DNA of 31,934 nucleotides, taken from positions 1 through 31,934 of the forward strand of contig JAKLKB010000070.1 of NCBI GenBank assembly GCA_023150835.1, written 5' to 3'. Source of the stretch: Myxococcota bacterium. Lineage in GTDB: Bacteria; Myxococcota_C; UBA6777. A model generated the notes under the pieces. That model searched no databases, was not told the origin of the DNA, and saw nothing but the letters and a program-made list of their open reading frames with translations. Shown here piece by piece: positions 15,648-23,832 of the stretch. The translations under genes were made by a program, and so were the position numbers. Every line of letters begins with the position of its first letter. The stretch's first letter is position 1.

Positions 15648-16502
15648 TTAGATCTCACCCGGGAGTCCGGGTTGTGGGTCGGTGGGCTGCGGGTTGATGG
15701 GTTGTGGGTTGGTGGGGTGATTGGGTTGTGGGTTGGTGGGGTGATTGGGTTGTGGTTGATTGGGTTTTAAGTTGCGGCGAAAGATGCCGAGGGGACGGAC
15801 TTGTACGCGGACATCTTCGCAGATCTCGCGCATACGGATGGTTTGGATATGGGGTCGCCCGGGGAGGAGAGGTTGCCGAAAGTGGATGCGGTGAACGGAG
15901 ATCTTGCGGGTGGCGCAGAGAAAGCCGATGACATCAAGGCCAAAGAGAACCGCATGATCGGGAGAACTGTTGTAGATCATGACGCGGACAAGGGGAGATT
16001 GAAAGGCCGTGACGCGCCATTGGAGCCAAGGGAAGCGCTTATCGGCTTGGGGTTTGCCGTGTTGTCCGGGTTGGATGGCGACGGCGTTGATCAGGATGTT
16101 GTTGCAATGAACAGGCATGGCGTAGTGGAAGGTTTGCGCGCTTTGGGGTTGAAGGGGGCTGGTGGACATACGCACCCACGTTTGCTGGGGTTTGGTGCCT
16201 TCGCAAGAAGCACCGCGAATGAAGATCAAGAGAGCGCGAAAAGGTTCGGGGCTGGTGTTGTAGATGCGATAGAGGAGACTGCGTTGGTTCACGCGGTAGG
16301 TGCGGACAGTCGGGGTGGAAGAAGGAGCAGGAAGCGCGTTGGAGAATTGGTTGGTGGTTTGGGGAGGAGGGGGTTGTTGTACGGCTTTGTTTTGGGTGAC
16401 GCATCCACCGAGGAAAAGCCATAACGCACCCAGCAGAACGGTGTACGGCAAGAGGTGTTTGTTCGGTACAAGGGATGAAGAAAAAAACGTGGTTTGCGTC
16501 AT
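15648..16502 (-). CDS. Lipoprotein of unknown function with Pro/Asn repeat tail
   Basis: 284 aa. The signal peptide ends in lipobox LFLGGC (Cys34). A Pro/Gln/Thr linker (about 40-65) leads to a globular domain (about 65-245) that looks beta-rich: YRVNQRSLLYRIYNTSPEPF, LLIFIRGASCEG and VRVMIYNSSPDHAVLFGLDV resemble an immunoglobulin-like or surface domain. Four cysteines in the mature region could form disulfides. The C-terminal about 40 residues are NHPTNPQP-type repeats encoded by two 24-bp units near 15702-15755. ATG 16500-16502 has AAAGGA about ten bases upstream. I do not recognise a family. It is divergent from the 66-aa lipoprotein gene. Confidence 0.78.
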   Translation of the reverse strand: MTQTTFFSSSLVPNKHLLPYTVLLGALWLFLGGCVTQNKAVQQPPPPQTTNQFSNALPAPSSTPTVRTYRVNQRSLLYRIYNTSPEPFRALLIFIRGASCEGTKPQQTWVRMSTSPLQPQSAQTFHYAMPVHCNNILINAVAIQPGQHGKPQADKRFPWLQWRVTAFQSPLVRVMIYNSSPDHAVLFGLDVIGFLCATRKISVHRIHFRQPLLPGRPHIQTIRMREICEDVRVQVRPLGIFRRNLKPNQPQPNHPTNPQPNHPTNPQPINPQPTDPQPGLPGEI

Positions 16503-16714
16503 TTTTGCCGTCCTTTGCGATGGGAGGGTGATCTTGCGCAGCGCTTTTTATCTTCGTGATCTTGCAAAAAAAAAGAAAGGGGTTGCAAGCAAGGCATCTG
16601 TGAATTTTGTGTGAAGGAGGGAGGCTTGTGAATTCGTGGCGTTGGAGAGCGTACCGTGTTAACCTCCGAAGAAGACGATGAGCAAGACGCTCACAGCAAC
16701 ATAGAGGGTTTGCG

Positions 16715-16915
16715 ATGAAGAGAAAAAGAGCGCAGCATCTGGTGGGTTGGTTATGGATGTTTGGATATTTGGGGGTTTTGGGGGGATGGGCTGTCTCAGG
16801 CTGCGATGGATCTTCTGCGGTGTGCAAGGCGAAAGGAGATTGTGCGGCGCAGCGTCACTTCGACGCGCCGACGCTCCGCAGTTACGGCTTTCGTGTTGTC
16901 AGATCGAGCCCCTAA
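16715..16915 (+). CDS. Very small lipoprotein (66 aa)
   Basis: ATG with GAGGG seven bases upstream. The signal peptide (Lys/Arg start, Trp/Leu/Gly-rich core) ends in lipobox AVSGC (Cys30). The mature part is only 37 residues, DGSSAVCKAKGDCAAQRHFD and onward, with two further cysteines. The TAA at 16913 is two bases before a 42-bp tandem array. The protein may therefore be a truncated remnant of a longer lipoprotein, or a genuine small one. No family recognised. Confidence 0.55.
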   Translation: MKRKRAQHLVGWLWMFGYLGVLGGWAVSGCDGSSAVCKAKGDCAAQRHFDAPTLRSYGFRVVRSSP

Positions 16916-16917
16916 TT

Positions 16918-17220
16918 GAATCGAAAACGATAGCTTTGGGGATGAGAAGCAGCGTAATGGAATCGAAAACGATAGATTTTGCGATGGCGGGAGGGTTTTT
17001 TGAATCGAAAACGATAGATTTTGCGATGGCGGGAGGGTTTTTTGAATCGAAAACGATAGATTTTGCGATGGCGGGAGGGTTTTTGGGATCGAAAACGATA
17101 GATTTTGCGATGGCGGGAGGGTTTTTTGAATCGAAAACGGTAGATTTCGCGGTGGCGGGAGGGTTTTTGGGATCGAAAACAGTAGCTTTTGCGATGATGG
17201 GACGATGTTTAGAACCGAAG
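16918..17220. repeat. 42-bp tandem repeat array (about 7 copies)
   Basis: Units start at 16918, 16960, 17002, 17044, 17086, 17128 and 17170, with a short partial to 17220. Each begins GAATCGAAAACGATAG or GGATCGAAAACGATAG and ends with GGCGGGAGGGTTTTT. The middle four are nearly identical and the outer ones diverged. It fills the gap between the 66-aa lipoprotein and the stop of the next minus-strand gene. It can be read through in several frames because 42 is divisible by three, but no start, RBS or family supports a gene. Confidence 0.95.
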
Positions 17221-18120
17221 TTAGGTTGTCGGAGGTGTTGGCGTGGGTTGTGGAGTTGGGGGGGATGTCTTCTTGGAGGATGGAGAGTTTTGTAGGCTGG
17301 GGTAGCGGGTGAGGGGATCTTGTTTTCGGAAGAGATAGCGGCCTGTGTCGACAACTTCGGTGAGGGCTTGGTCGAGGAAGCTCCATGCTTTTTGGCGCAG
17401 CAGAGCGGCTTGTTGGAGTTGTGTGGGGGTGGGTTGTTTGTCGAGGTGAGCGAGGAAGCGAGCGCCATCGTTGGCGGCACGTTGTATCATGTCGAGGGTG
17501 ATCTTGGAGCGTCCTTCGGCCTCTTTCCAATGGTTTTTCCAGAGGTCGGCGAGTCGGACGAGATCATCGGCGGCGTCTTCGCGTCCTCGGCCTTTTTGGA
17601 TGTCGGCGACGAGGGGAGCGAGGGTCGGGTGATCTTCCCAGAGGTAGAGGGTGGCTTTGAGGATCTCGGCGCGTAAGTCGAGCATTTCTTTGAGAAAGGT
17701 ATCGAGGTTGGGGAAGGGAGTGCCTTTGAGGAAGCGACGCCAGACGATTTCAGCGTGCCAGAAGGCGAGTGCGCGGGTTTCGAGGGTATCAAGGAGGTTG
17801 ATGTCGAAGAGGTCTTTGTGGAGGAGGGCGAAGCGTTCTCGATCCGCGAGGGCTTGTTGGGCGATCTTGAGGGTTTGGCGGACAGCGGAAAGGGGGCGGG
17901 TGAAGAGGCGACGCGACGAAGGTTCGTGGGCTTTGATTTGTTTTTCGAGGGCTTTCCATGCTTTGGCGAGGGTTTGTTCATCGGGCGGGGTGTCGTCTTC
18001 CCATGTTTCGTCCTCATCGAGTTCTTCGATCTGAGGGGGAGCGGGGGGCAGAGCTTGCTTGGGGGGCTTGGCGCTTTTTGCGGGTGCTTTGGGGCTGGGG
18101 GAGGATGTTTTCTTGGCCAT
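17221..18120 (-). CDS. Helical cytoplasmic protein of unknown function (299 aa)
   Basis: Not recognised. Residues 1-45 are Lys/Pro/Ala-rich. A strongly acidic patch follows (IEELDEDETWEDD), then a long helical region (about 60-275) with Leu/Ala/Arg/Lys heptad-like spacing, for example LSAVRQTLKIAQQALADRER and LLRQKAWSFLDQALTEVVDT. The last 25 residues are Pro/Ser/Thr-rich. No signal peptide or membrane span. The ATG at 18118-18120 was chosen because the open frame upstream runs into the repeat element at 18242, which is clearly not coding. AGAGG lies 11 bases upstream. A scaffold or coiled-coil function is conceivable; nothing specific can be said. Confidence 0.72.
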   Translation of the reverse strand: MAKKTSSPSPKAPAKSAKPPKQALPPAPPQIEELDEDETWEDDTPPDEQTLAKAWKALEKQIKAHEPSSRRLFTRPLSAVRQTLKIAQQALADRERFALLHKDLFDINLLDTLETRALAFWHAEIVWRRFLKGTPFPNLDTFLKEMLDLRAEILKATLYLWEDHPTLAPLVADIQKGRGREDAADDLVRLADLWKNHWKEAEGRSKITLDMIQRAANDGARFLAHLDKQPTPTQLQQAALLRQKAWSFLDQALTEVVDTGRYLFRKQDPLTRYPSLQNSPSSKKTSPPTPQPTPTPPTT

Positions 18121-18241
18121 CTTTGGGTGACCTCTGGATGAATAAGGGGTGGATGGGATCCAAGCGGATGCGGATGCTGCGATGTGAGAGCGAGGATAGC
18201 AAAAGGGCAAAGGAAGGCAAGGGGCCACGTGGAGTGGGTGA

Positions 18242-18507
18242 TACGAAATCCGCCCGTTGTGTGAGCGTAAAAATGTAGGGGCAGCCCCCTGTGGCTGCCT
18301 GAGCATAGGGCGTCGAACACGAGATCCGCCCGTTGTGTGAGCGTAAGGACGTAGGGGCAGACCCCTGTGTCTGCCCGATCATAGGGCATCGAATACGAGA
18401 TCCGCCCCTTGTGTGAGCGTAAAAATGTAGGGGCAGACAGGTGTGGCTGCCCAAGAATCGGGCGTCTAGGCACTCTCCTTCGTTGTGTACATCACTCGGA
18501 TTTCGTA
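18242..18507. repeat. Interspersed palindromic element, family 1, copy D (triplicated core)
   Basis: 266 bp between TACGAAATCCG (18242-18252) and the exact inverse CGGATTTCGTA (18497-18507). The core is present three times with a 76-bp period (CGARATCCGC at 18244, 18320, 18396). Each core has GTTGTGTGAGCGTAA, GTAGGGGCAG and a hairpin: arms GGCAGCC/GGCTGCC in unit 1, GGCAGAC/GTCTGCC in unit 2, GGCAGAC/GGCTGCC in unit 3. It fills most of the 452-bp gap 18121-18572; nothing else is visible there. Confidence 0.9.
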
Positions 18508-18572
18508 CGGGTCGTGAGGGTTTTGCGAGGGGCCGTTTTTGTTGAAGACGAGCCGTTGGGTTGTGGTGAGGG

Positions 18573-21500
18573 CTACGAGAGGCGAAGTTGGCGGTAGATC
18601 AGAGCGATGACGAGGTAGCAGACGACGAGGCTGGTGCCGCCGGAGGAGATCCAAGGGAGGGTGACGCCCGTCATGGGGGTGAGGCGGAGGACGGAACCGA
18701 TATGGATAAAGTGTTGTGCGAAGAGGTAGATGCCGCCGAATAACAGGACGAGGAGACGGGTGGTTTGGAGACGTTTGAGGGCGAGGAGGGCGTCGTCGTC
18801 GTCGGGGAGGATGGGGAGCCAATGCAGGCGTGCGGTAGCGAGGGTGGCGAGGGGAAAGAAGCCCATCGCGGCGATGACGAAGAGTCCCCATGCGGGGGAA
18901 AGGACGCGAACGACAGCGGTAAAGACAAAGTCGCTGTGGAGGTTATTGAACCATTGGAAGGTGCCTTTGTAGGAGGCCAAGGCCCAGATATTGTGGAGGA
19001 TCTGTTCACCGACCAAGAAGCGCCAAGGCTGACGCCAGAGGGAAAGGCGTTCTTGGACTTTGCGGATCTCGCTTTGTTGTGCGGCGAGGTCGGGGGCAAG
19101 CCAAGCGACGAGTTCGGGTAAGAGAACGAACAGACCGATGCCTGCGAAGACAACGCCGATGCGCAAGAAGTTTCCAAGGGTGGTGAGGCGGTCGGGTCCG
19201 GGGGCAAGGAAGGAGAACAGCAAGAACAGCGAAAAGCAAAGAGTGAGGATCAGGCCGGGTCCAAGGTCGCCTTGGAGGGTGTAGAGCAGAGCGATGGAGC
19301 CAAGCAACAAGAGATAGAGAGCGGCGACGCGCAAGGCTCCACCAAGGCGTTCGGAGCGCTGTTGGGCGAGACTGGTTTCGGGGGGGGCGGAGGTTCGGTC
19401 CGGAGCGCCGCGTCGTCGTGCGCGGATCAGACGTAGGGCAAAGATATCGGGTCCAAGCGAATAAGCAAAGAAGACGATGGCTGTAAGGATGGCGGCATCG
19501 GAGAGTTTGATCGTGCCGATGATGGGGACTTTGAGAAAAAAGCGGTTATGGACAAGGGGGGGGGCGATCAGACCAAGCAACGGAACCAACGCAAGCAGCG
19601 CAAGGGTCGCAAAAAAGGCATACAAGGCTTGGCGTTGTGGGGAGTGGGGTTCGCTTTGTTGCCATGCTTGTTGGAGGATACGGCCATAAGCGTAGAGGAC
19701 AAAGACAGGCAGCCAAAGCCAAGCCCGAAGGAAGGCGAAGCACACTATCAAGGACACCAACGAGACGGCGATCCATCCCCACGGATAGACGGAAGGTTTG
19801 GAGAAGTCAGGAACAAGCGGAGCGGGTGGAGGAGCGGTTTTGCGGCGAAAGCGCAACGAACGGGGCGAAGCGAGCAGTGCAAGCAAAAACAGCAAAAGGC
19901 CGACCAGAGACCACAAGACTTGGCGATAAAGGAAGTCGTTGTGGTTGAGCCCAAGCGAAGCAAGCGAGAGCGAAGCAAGGACGTAAAGACCGAGGCCATT
20001 GAGGAAGAGAGCCAGCGGCAAAAGCAGCAAGATCGGGAGAGAGAGCAGACGCAGTCGAATGGATTGAAGGAGAGAAGGGCGCGGGCGTTCGCGTAGCCAT
20101 GCGCGACGGCGGGGATCATCGGAGGGGAGGGTGCGAAGTAAGGCATCGGAAGGGAGAGGAGACCAGCGCAGGTGGCCGTTTTGGAGGAGCCAAAACAGCA
20201 AAAAGATCATGCTCAATCCAAAGATCACCCAAAGCAGGGCGATGCGTTGTGCGAGAGGTTGATAGGAGGGTTGGAAGAGGCGTAGATAGAGACCACGCGC
20301 TCGATAAAGGGCGGGGCCAAGGGGGAGAGCGGTGGCTTGGGTAATGGTTGGAGAGAGCGGGGTGCTTTGGGCATCGGTGCGGGTGGTGGTGGTTTGGGGG
20401 GCAGGTAGAGGGAGGGGATCTCCTTGGGCGTCGGTGCGGTCGAGGGTGGTTTCTTCGAGGGGGGTGACGGTATAGGGTTTGGGGGTGGGATCGATGCGTA
20501 GGATGGGGCGTTGTGGTGAACCTTGAATGGCAGAGGTGGGTCGAGGGATCAGAGAAGTGTGCAACAACCAGCGATCTGCGCGAGGATCATCGCCTTCGCC
20601 ACCCGAGACCAAGAGTGGGCGTTGGGAGTTCAGGAGCTTTCGTGCGGGGAGAGTTTCGGACGGAAAGTAAGCAAAGAAGGGGATCAGAGAGCGGCTGGTG
20701 GGTTGGGAGTCGGCGAGCAAACGCACGCTGTCTTCGCGCAAGATCACGCGGTAGCGGATCTGTCCGAGGGAAAGATGATCGCCGTCGTGCAAGATACCCG
20801 CACCAAGGCGCAAAGGCGTTCCATTGCGTGGGACGACTTGGATCGGTTCGTCGCTTTGGCCGAGGTGTTGGAGAAAAAGGCGTTTGTGTTGAAAGAACAG
20901 ACGGGCCAGCTTGCCGATCTCAAGACCGCCCGGGAGGGCGTCGTGCGCGAGTTCAAAAGCACAAGCTGTTTGGGCGTGTTGGAGTGTGTAGCGTGGGGAG
21001 GTGAGGAGCTGTGGGCGGCGCTTGAGAGCGAGCGTGCGGGGCGGCGTTCCCCAAGAGATCGGGGTTTGAAATGGAAGCCAGATCTGTTGCGTGCGGGAAA
21101 ACAGCAGCCATTGGGCTTGTCGATATTCGAGCCATTGAAAGCCCGTAGCGAGGGGGAGTTCGTAGCGTTGGTGAGGCATGAGCCAGCGTTGGAGGGGGTG
21201 GCCTTGGTGGTGTGTGGAAAGGCGGGGTTGTTGGTGCATAAGGCGCAAAGGAGCGCGGTGTTCGCGGAAAAGAAAGGAAGAGAAGCGGCCTTTGGCGAAG
21301 GAGTGGATCTCTTTGAGTTGAAGGGTTTGAAGGAGAAGAGAAGGGCTGCATCGATCTTGTCGTTGACGTTCGAGTGCGCGGAGGGGATCGCTTGGCCAAG
21401 GCAAGAGCAGGGTGTCGCCATCGCGGATCTGACGGCGGTTGATATCGGAGGGAGGGGCGAGGGCCGAGGCGCGACGCAATGTGATACGGCGATCAGGGGA

Positions 21501-21875
21501 GCGATTGATGATCTGGGCCCACCAGCGGCCTTTTGTTCCACGTCGTTCGAGGATCAAGTGTTCGGTGGAGGCTTTGCGGTCGTGGAGGACGATATCATTG
21601 CGCTGGCGATCACGCCCAATGGAGACGAGAAAGCGTTGGGAAGATTGTTTTCGCCAAGGGGCTTCATAGCCGACAAGCGCGATCTGTGGGGGTTCGGAAA
21701 AGCTGCTAAAGCCGATCCATACGCCCCAAAACAGGATCGCAAGACCGCTGAGACCACAAAGCCATGTGGCCGCCCACCGATCCATAGGGCGCAGCGCTTC
21801 GGTGGAAAAGGAGTGTTGTGTATCAACAGAGGCAGAAGAAGACGAAAGAGGTGTGGAAGTTGAGGAGGTACGCAA
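18573..21875 (-). CDS. FHA-domain / FtsW-RodA (SEDS) fusion protein
   Basis: About 1100 aa. SEDS proteins are peptidoglycan glycosyltransferases of division or elongation; FHA domains bind phosphothreonine. Seen: a Ser/Thr-rich N-terminus, one membrane helix (about 34-56), FHA 1 (about 64-170, SIGRDRQRNDIVLHDRKAS then EH), and a second diverged FHA-like cassette (about 300-385, PIQVVPRNGTPLRLGAG then GDHLSLG). A Pro/Thr linker leads to a multi-spanning region (about 545-1100). SEDS signatures there are GDLGPGLILTL, NNLHSDFVFT with the conserved Asp, and TGVTLPWISSGGTSLV near the C-terminus. TTG 21873-21875 is preferred: GGAG lies six bases upstream, whereas the longer GTG start (21917) lies inside repeat copy E. 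ATG 21785 would drop only the disordered tip. No transpeptidase partner is nearby. Confidence 0.88.
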   Translation of the reverse strand: MRTSSTSTPLSSSSASVDTQHSFSTEALRPMDRWAATWLCGLSGLAILFWGVWIGFSSFSEPPQIALVGYEAPWRKQSSQRFLVSIGRDRQRNDIVLHDRKASTEHLILERRGTKGRWWAQIINRSPDRRITLRRASALAPPSDINRRQIRDGDTLLLPWPSDPLRALERQRQDRCSPSLLLQTLQLKEIHSFAKGRFSSFLFREHRAPLRLMHQQPRLSTHHQGHPLQRWLMPHQRYELPLATGFQWLEYRQAQWLLFSRTQQIWLPFQTPISWGTPPRTLALKRRPQLLTSPRYTLQHAQTACAFELAHDALPGGLEIGKLARLFFQHKRLFLQHLGQSDEPIQVVPRNGTPLRLGAGILHDGDHLSLGQIRYRVILREDSVRLLADSQPTSRSLIPFFAYFPSETLPARKLLNSQRPLLVSGGEGDDPRADRWLLHTSLIPRPTSAIQGSPQRPILRIDPTPKPYTVTPLEETTLDRTDAQGDPLPLPAPQTTTTRTDAQSTPLSPTITQATALPLGPALYRARGLYLRLFQPSYQPLAQRIALLWVIFGLSMIFLLFWLLQNGHLRWSPLPSDALLRTLPSDDPRRRAWLRERPRPSLLQSIRLRLLSLPILLLLPLALFLNGLGLYVLASLSLASLGLNHNDFLYRQVLWSLVGLLLFLLALLASPRSLRFRRKTAPPPAPLVPDFSKPSVYPWGWIAVSLVSLIVCFAFLRAWLWLPVFVLYAYGRILQQAWQQSEPHSPQRQALYAFFATLALLALVPLLGLIAPPLVHNRFFLKVPIIGTIKLSDAAILTAIVFFAYSLGPDIFALRLIRARRRGAPDRTSAPPETSLAQQRSERLGGALRVAALYLLLLGSIALLYTLQGDLGPGLILTLCFSLFLLFSFLAPGPDRLTTLGNFLRIGVVFAGIGLFVLLPELVAWLAPDLAAQQSEIRKVQERLSLWRQPWRFLVGEQILHNIWALASYKGTFQWFNNLHSDFVFTAVVRVLSPAWGLFVIAAMGFFPLATLATARLHWLPILPDDDDALLALKRLQTTRLLVLLFGGIYLFAQHFIHIGSVLRLTPMTGVTLPWISSGGTSLVVCYLVIALIYRQLRLS

Positions 21876-21896
21876 GATCGGCTCCAAAGGGGCTGG

Positions 21897-22037
21897 TACG
21901 ATATCCGAGTGATGCACACAGCAAAGGAGAGTATGTGAACGCCTGATTATCGGGCAACTACTGCCCCTACTCTGATTATCGGGCAGCCACAGGGGGCTGT
22001 CCCTACCTCTTTACGCACACAATGGGCGGATTTCGTA
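21897..22037. repeat. Interspersed palindromic element, family 1, copy E
   Basis: 141 bp between TACGATATCCG (21897-21907) and CGGATTTCGTA (22027-22037), in reverse orientation relative to copies B and D. It contains two ATTATCGGGCA blocks (21943 and 21975 region) and a GGGCAGCC/GGCTGTCC hairpin. The gap from here to 22134 holds a short direct repeat (GGTGGGTTTGCGCAAGG / GGTGGGTTTGTGCAAGG) and no gene. Confidence 0.8.
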
Positions 22038-22134
22038 TGATTTGGGGGAGCGGTTTTGTGTTTGGGGGCGTTGCACCCGTGGCGGAGCTTCGGTGGGTTT
22101 GCGCAAGGGAGGAGCGGTGGGTTTGTGCAAGGAA

Positions 22135-23208
22135 TTATTTGGGGAGGGTGATCTCGAAGACGAGGGGTAGGTGATCGGAAAGGAAGTTTTGGACGACTTC
22201 GTAGCGTTCGAGTTTGAGGTTTTTTTGGAGGAAAACGTGGTCGATCCAGCGGTCGGTCTGTTTGGCTCCAAAACGGATGTAAGTGTTGTATTTGTCGCGA
22301 TGTTTGTTGTATTCCTCGACGGAGAGGATGCTGCGGAACTCGGAGAACATCTTGGTGAGTGGATTGGTGTCGGGGGGGTTGTAGTACTTGGCTTCGACAA
22401 CGCCGAGGCGTTTGGGATCGTCGTTGGGGGGCAAAAGGTTAAAGTCGCCTGCCGCGATCCAAGGGGAGCCTTGTTTGTCGGCTTCGCGGATCAGTTCGGC
22501 CATACGGGCGACTTGTTTGTCAAGCGTGCCGTCGCCAAAGCTGAAGGCGTCGAAGTGCGTGTTGAGGAGGACAAAAGGTTGTTTTTGTCCTTCGATCGGG
22601 ATCTCGGCGCGTAGGATGGCGCGTTTGAGTCCGAAAGCGCGGTGGATGAAGCTTTCTTTCATTTGAGCGAGGGCAAAGCGGGTGGGATCTTGGAGCTTGA
22701 AGCGGGAGAAGATGGTGAGGTGCATATCGACACGGCCCATGTGTTGGTGGCCGGGCGTGGGGACGTAGACGGAGCGGAAGTAAGGAGCGGTCGCATAGCA
22801 AGCAAAGCGTTTGGGGTTCCAAAGCTTTTGAAGCTGATCGATGTAGGCCGAACGCTGGGAGTTTCGATCGATCTCTTGCCAGAGGACGATATCGGGTTGG
22901 AGCTTTTCGACAAGCTCGCCGATGCCTTTGACGGTTTCCTCCACCACGCTTTTTTCGGCCATTACATCTTTGCCACCGTCATAAAAGAAGTGGTATTTGC
23001 GACTGCCGCCATATTGGATATTCCACGACAAGACCTTGATCTTTTGTCCGGGCTTGAGGGAGGCAGGGGCCACACCGTTGCAAGCCGACTCTGCGGGCGT
23101 CTTCTCCGCTGGAAAATAGTTGAGGGCGCGCACCAAGATCAGGCCGCTCGCCACAAGAAGAACCACCAACACCAGCACAATTTTTAAGAGCAACCAAACG
23201 AGCCTCAT
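22135..23208 (-). CDS. Membrane-anchored endonuclease/exonuclease/phosphatase family protein
   Basis: 357 aa. An N-terminal membrane anchor (about 4-27, Leu/Val-rich) places the catalytic domain outside the cytoplasm. EEP-fold motifs are seen in order: VLSWNIQYGG (59-68), IVLWQEIDRN (metal-binding Glu), LLNTHFDAF, WIAAGDFNLLP, TDRWIDHVFLQ and the terminal LSDHLPLVFE (catalytic His). All the expected catalytic residues appear present, so an active metal-dependent phosphodiesterase or phosphatase is likely. Substrate (nucleic acid, phospholipid headgroup or phosphoinositide-like) cannot be decided. The ATG at 23206-23208 has GGAG six bases upstream; the longer frame has no such signal. It lies 66 nt downstream of the small lipoprotein gene and may be co-transcribed. 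Confidence 0.9.
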   Translation of the reverse strand: MRLVWLLLKIVLVLVVLLVASGLILVRALNYFPAEKTPAESACNGVAPASLKPGQKIKVLSWNIQYGGSRKYHFFYDGGKDVMAEKSVVEETVKGIGELVEKLQPDIVLWQEIDRNSQRSAYIDQLQKLWNPKRFACYATAPYFRSVYVPTPGHQHMGRVDMHLTIFSRFKLQDPTRFALAQMKESFIHRAFGLKRAILRAEIPIEGQKQPFVLLNTHFDAFSFGDGTLDKQVARMAELIREADKQGSPWIAAGDFNLLPPNDDPKRLGVVEAKYYNPPDTNPLTKMFSEFRSILSVEEYNKHRDKYNTYIRFGAKQTDRWIDHVFLQKNLKLERYEVVQNFLSDHLPLVFEITLPK

Positions 23209-23274
23209 CGATATCTCCGATCTGACGGGGTTTCTAGGGGTTTCACGAACAAGCAACGACGATTTGTTTTGAAG

Positions 23275-23763
23275 CTAGTTGGCGGCGCATGGCCGCATCT
23301 CGATTTGGACGGAGTTTTTGAGATCGGCGCTGGGAGTTGCACTTCCGCAAAGTGTGGCGATGCGTTCGCGGTCAAAGAAAGTGACGGTGATCCGAGTGAC
23401 GGTGAGTGTGGGGGATTGGTAGCCGATATCGACCGCACAATGGCGCAAGATCTTTTGGAGGGCGGTTCCCTGAAAGCCGAGGATGCTTTGTTTGGAGCGT
23501 TTGATCAAGTCAACGTCCGTCGCGGGTGAGGTGATCGCATCGGTGCTTTCGAGAGAAGGGATCTCTAATTCCACACGCATGGCTTGAAGGGGATTGTCGC
23601 TTGGGGATCGGCAAGGATTGTTGTTGGCAGCCGCCATCTTGATCTGGAGGGCGGGTCCCGTTTCACAAGCGATGATCGGGGAGAAATTAAGCAAGCACAA
23701 CGCAAGCAAACAAACACGACCGTAGCGTCGAGGGATCGGAGAGGAATGGAGAGACAGTTGCAT
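23275..23763 (-). CDS. Small lipoprotein or secreted protein of unknown function (162 aa)
   Basis: N-terminal signal sequence (basic residues, then VCLLALCLLNFSPIIAC); the Cys33 context PIIAC is an acceptable lipobox. The mature domain is beta-rich with LEIPSLESTDA, LTVTRITVTFFDRERIA and SVQIEMRPC, and four more cysteines that could pair. No family recognised. GAGGG precedes the ATG. It is upstream of the EEP-family gene on the same strand, so the two may serve the same envelope process; that is inference from position only. Confidence 0.75.
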   Translation of the reverse strand: MQLSLHSSPIPRRYGRVCLLALCLLNFSPIIACETGPALQIKMAAANNNPCRSPSDNPLQAMRVELEIPSLESTDAITSPATDVDLIKRSKQSILGFQGTALQKILRHCAVDIGYQSPTLTVTRITVTFFDRERIATLCGSATPSADLKNSVQIEMRPCAAN

Positions 23764-23832
23764 GGCAGCCCTCAGCCTCGCAGAAAAGGGGCATGGACGA
23801 AATAAAGAAGAGCATCCGATATGGCGGGGAAA

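Noticed and set aside
16918-17220. CRISPR array in the 42-bp tandem repeat (also considered for the 48-, 55- and 77-bp arrays)
   Set aside because: Units are contiguous and homogeneous with no unique spacers, so these are plain tandem repeats.
16747-17295. 182-aa plus-strand frame with repeated ESKTIDFAMAGGFF
   Set aside because: It is the translation of the 42-bp array joined to an alternative frame of the small lipoprotein; no RBS.
20523-21863. 446-aa plus-strand open frame opposite the FHA-SEDS gene
   Set aside because: Antisense shadow: no RBS or family features, and the opposite strand has clear FHA and SEDS motifs.
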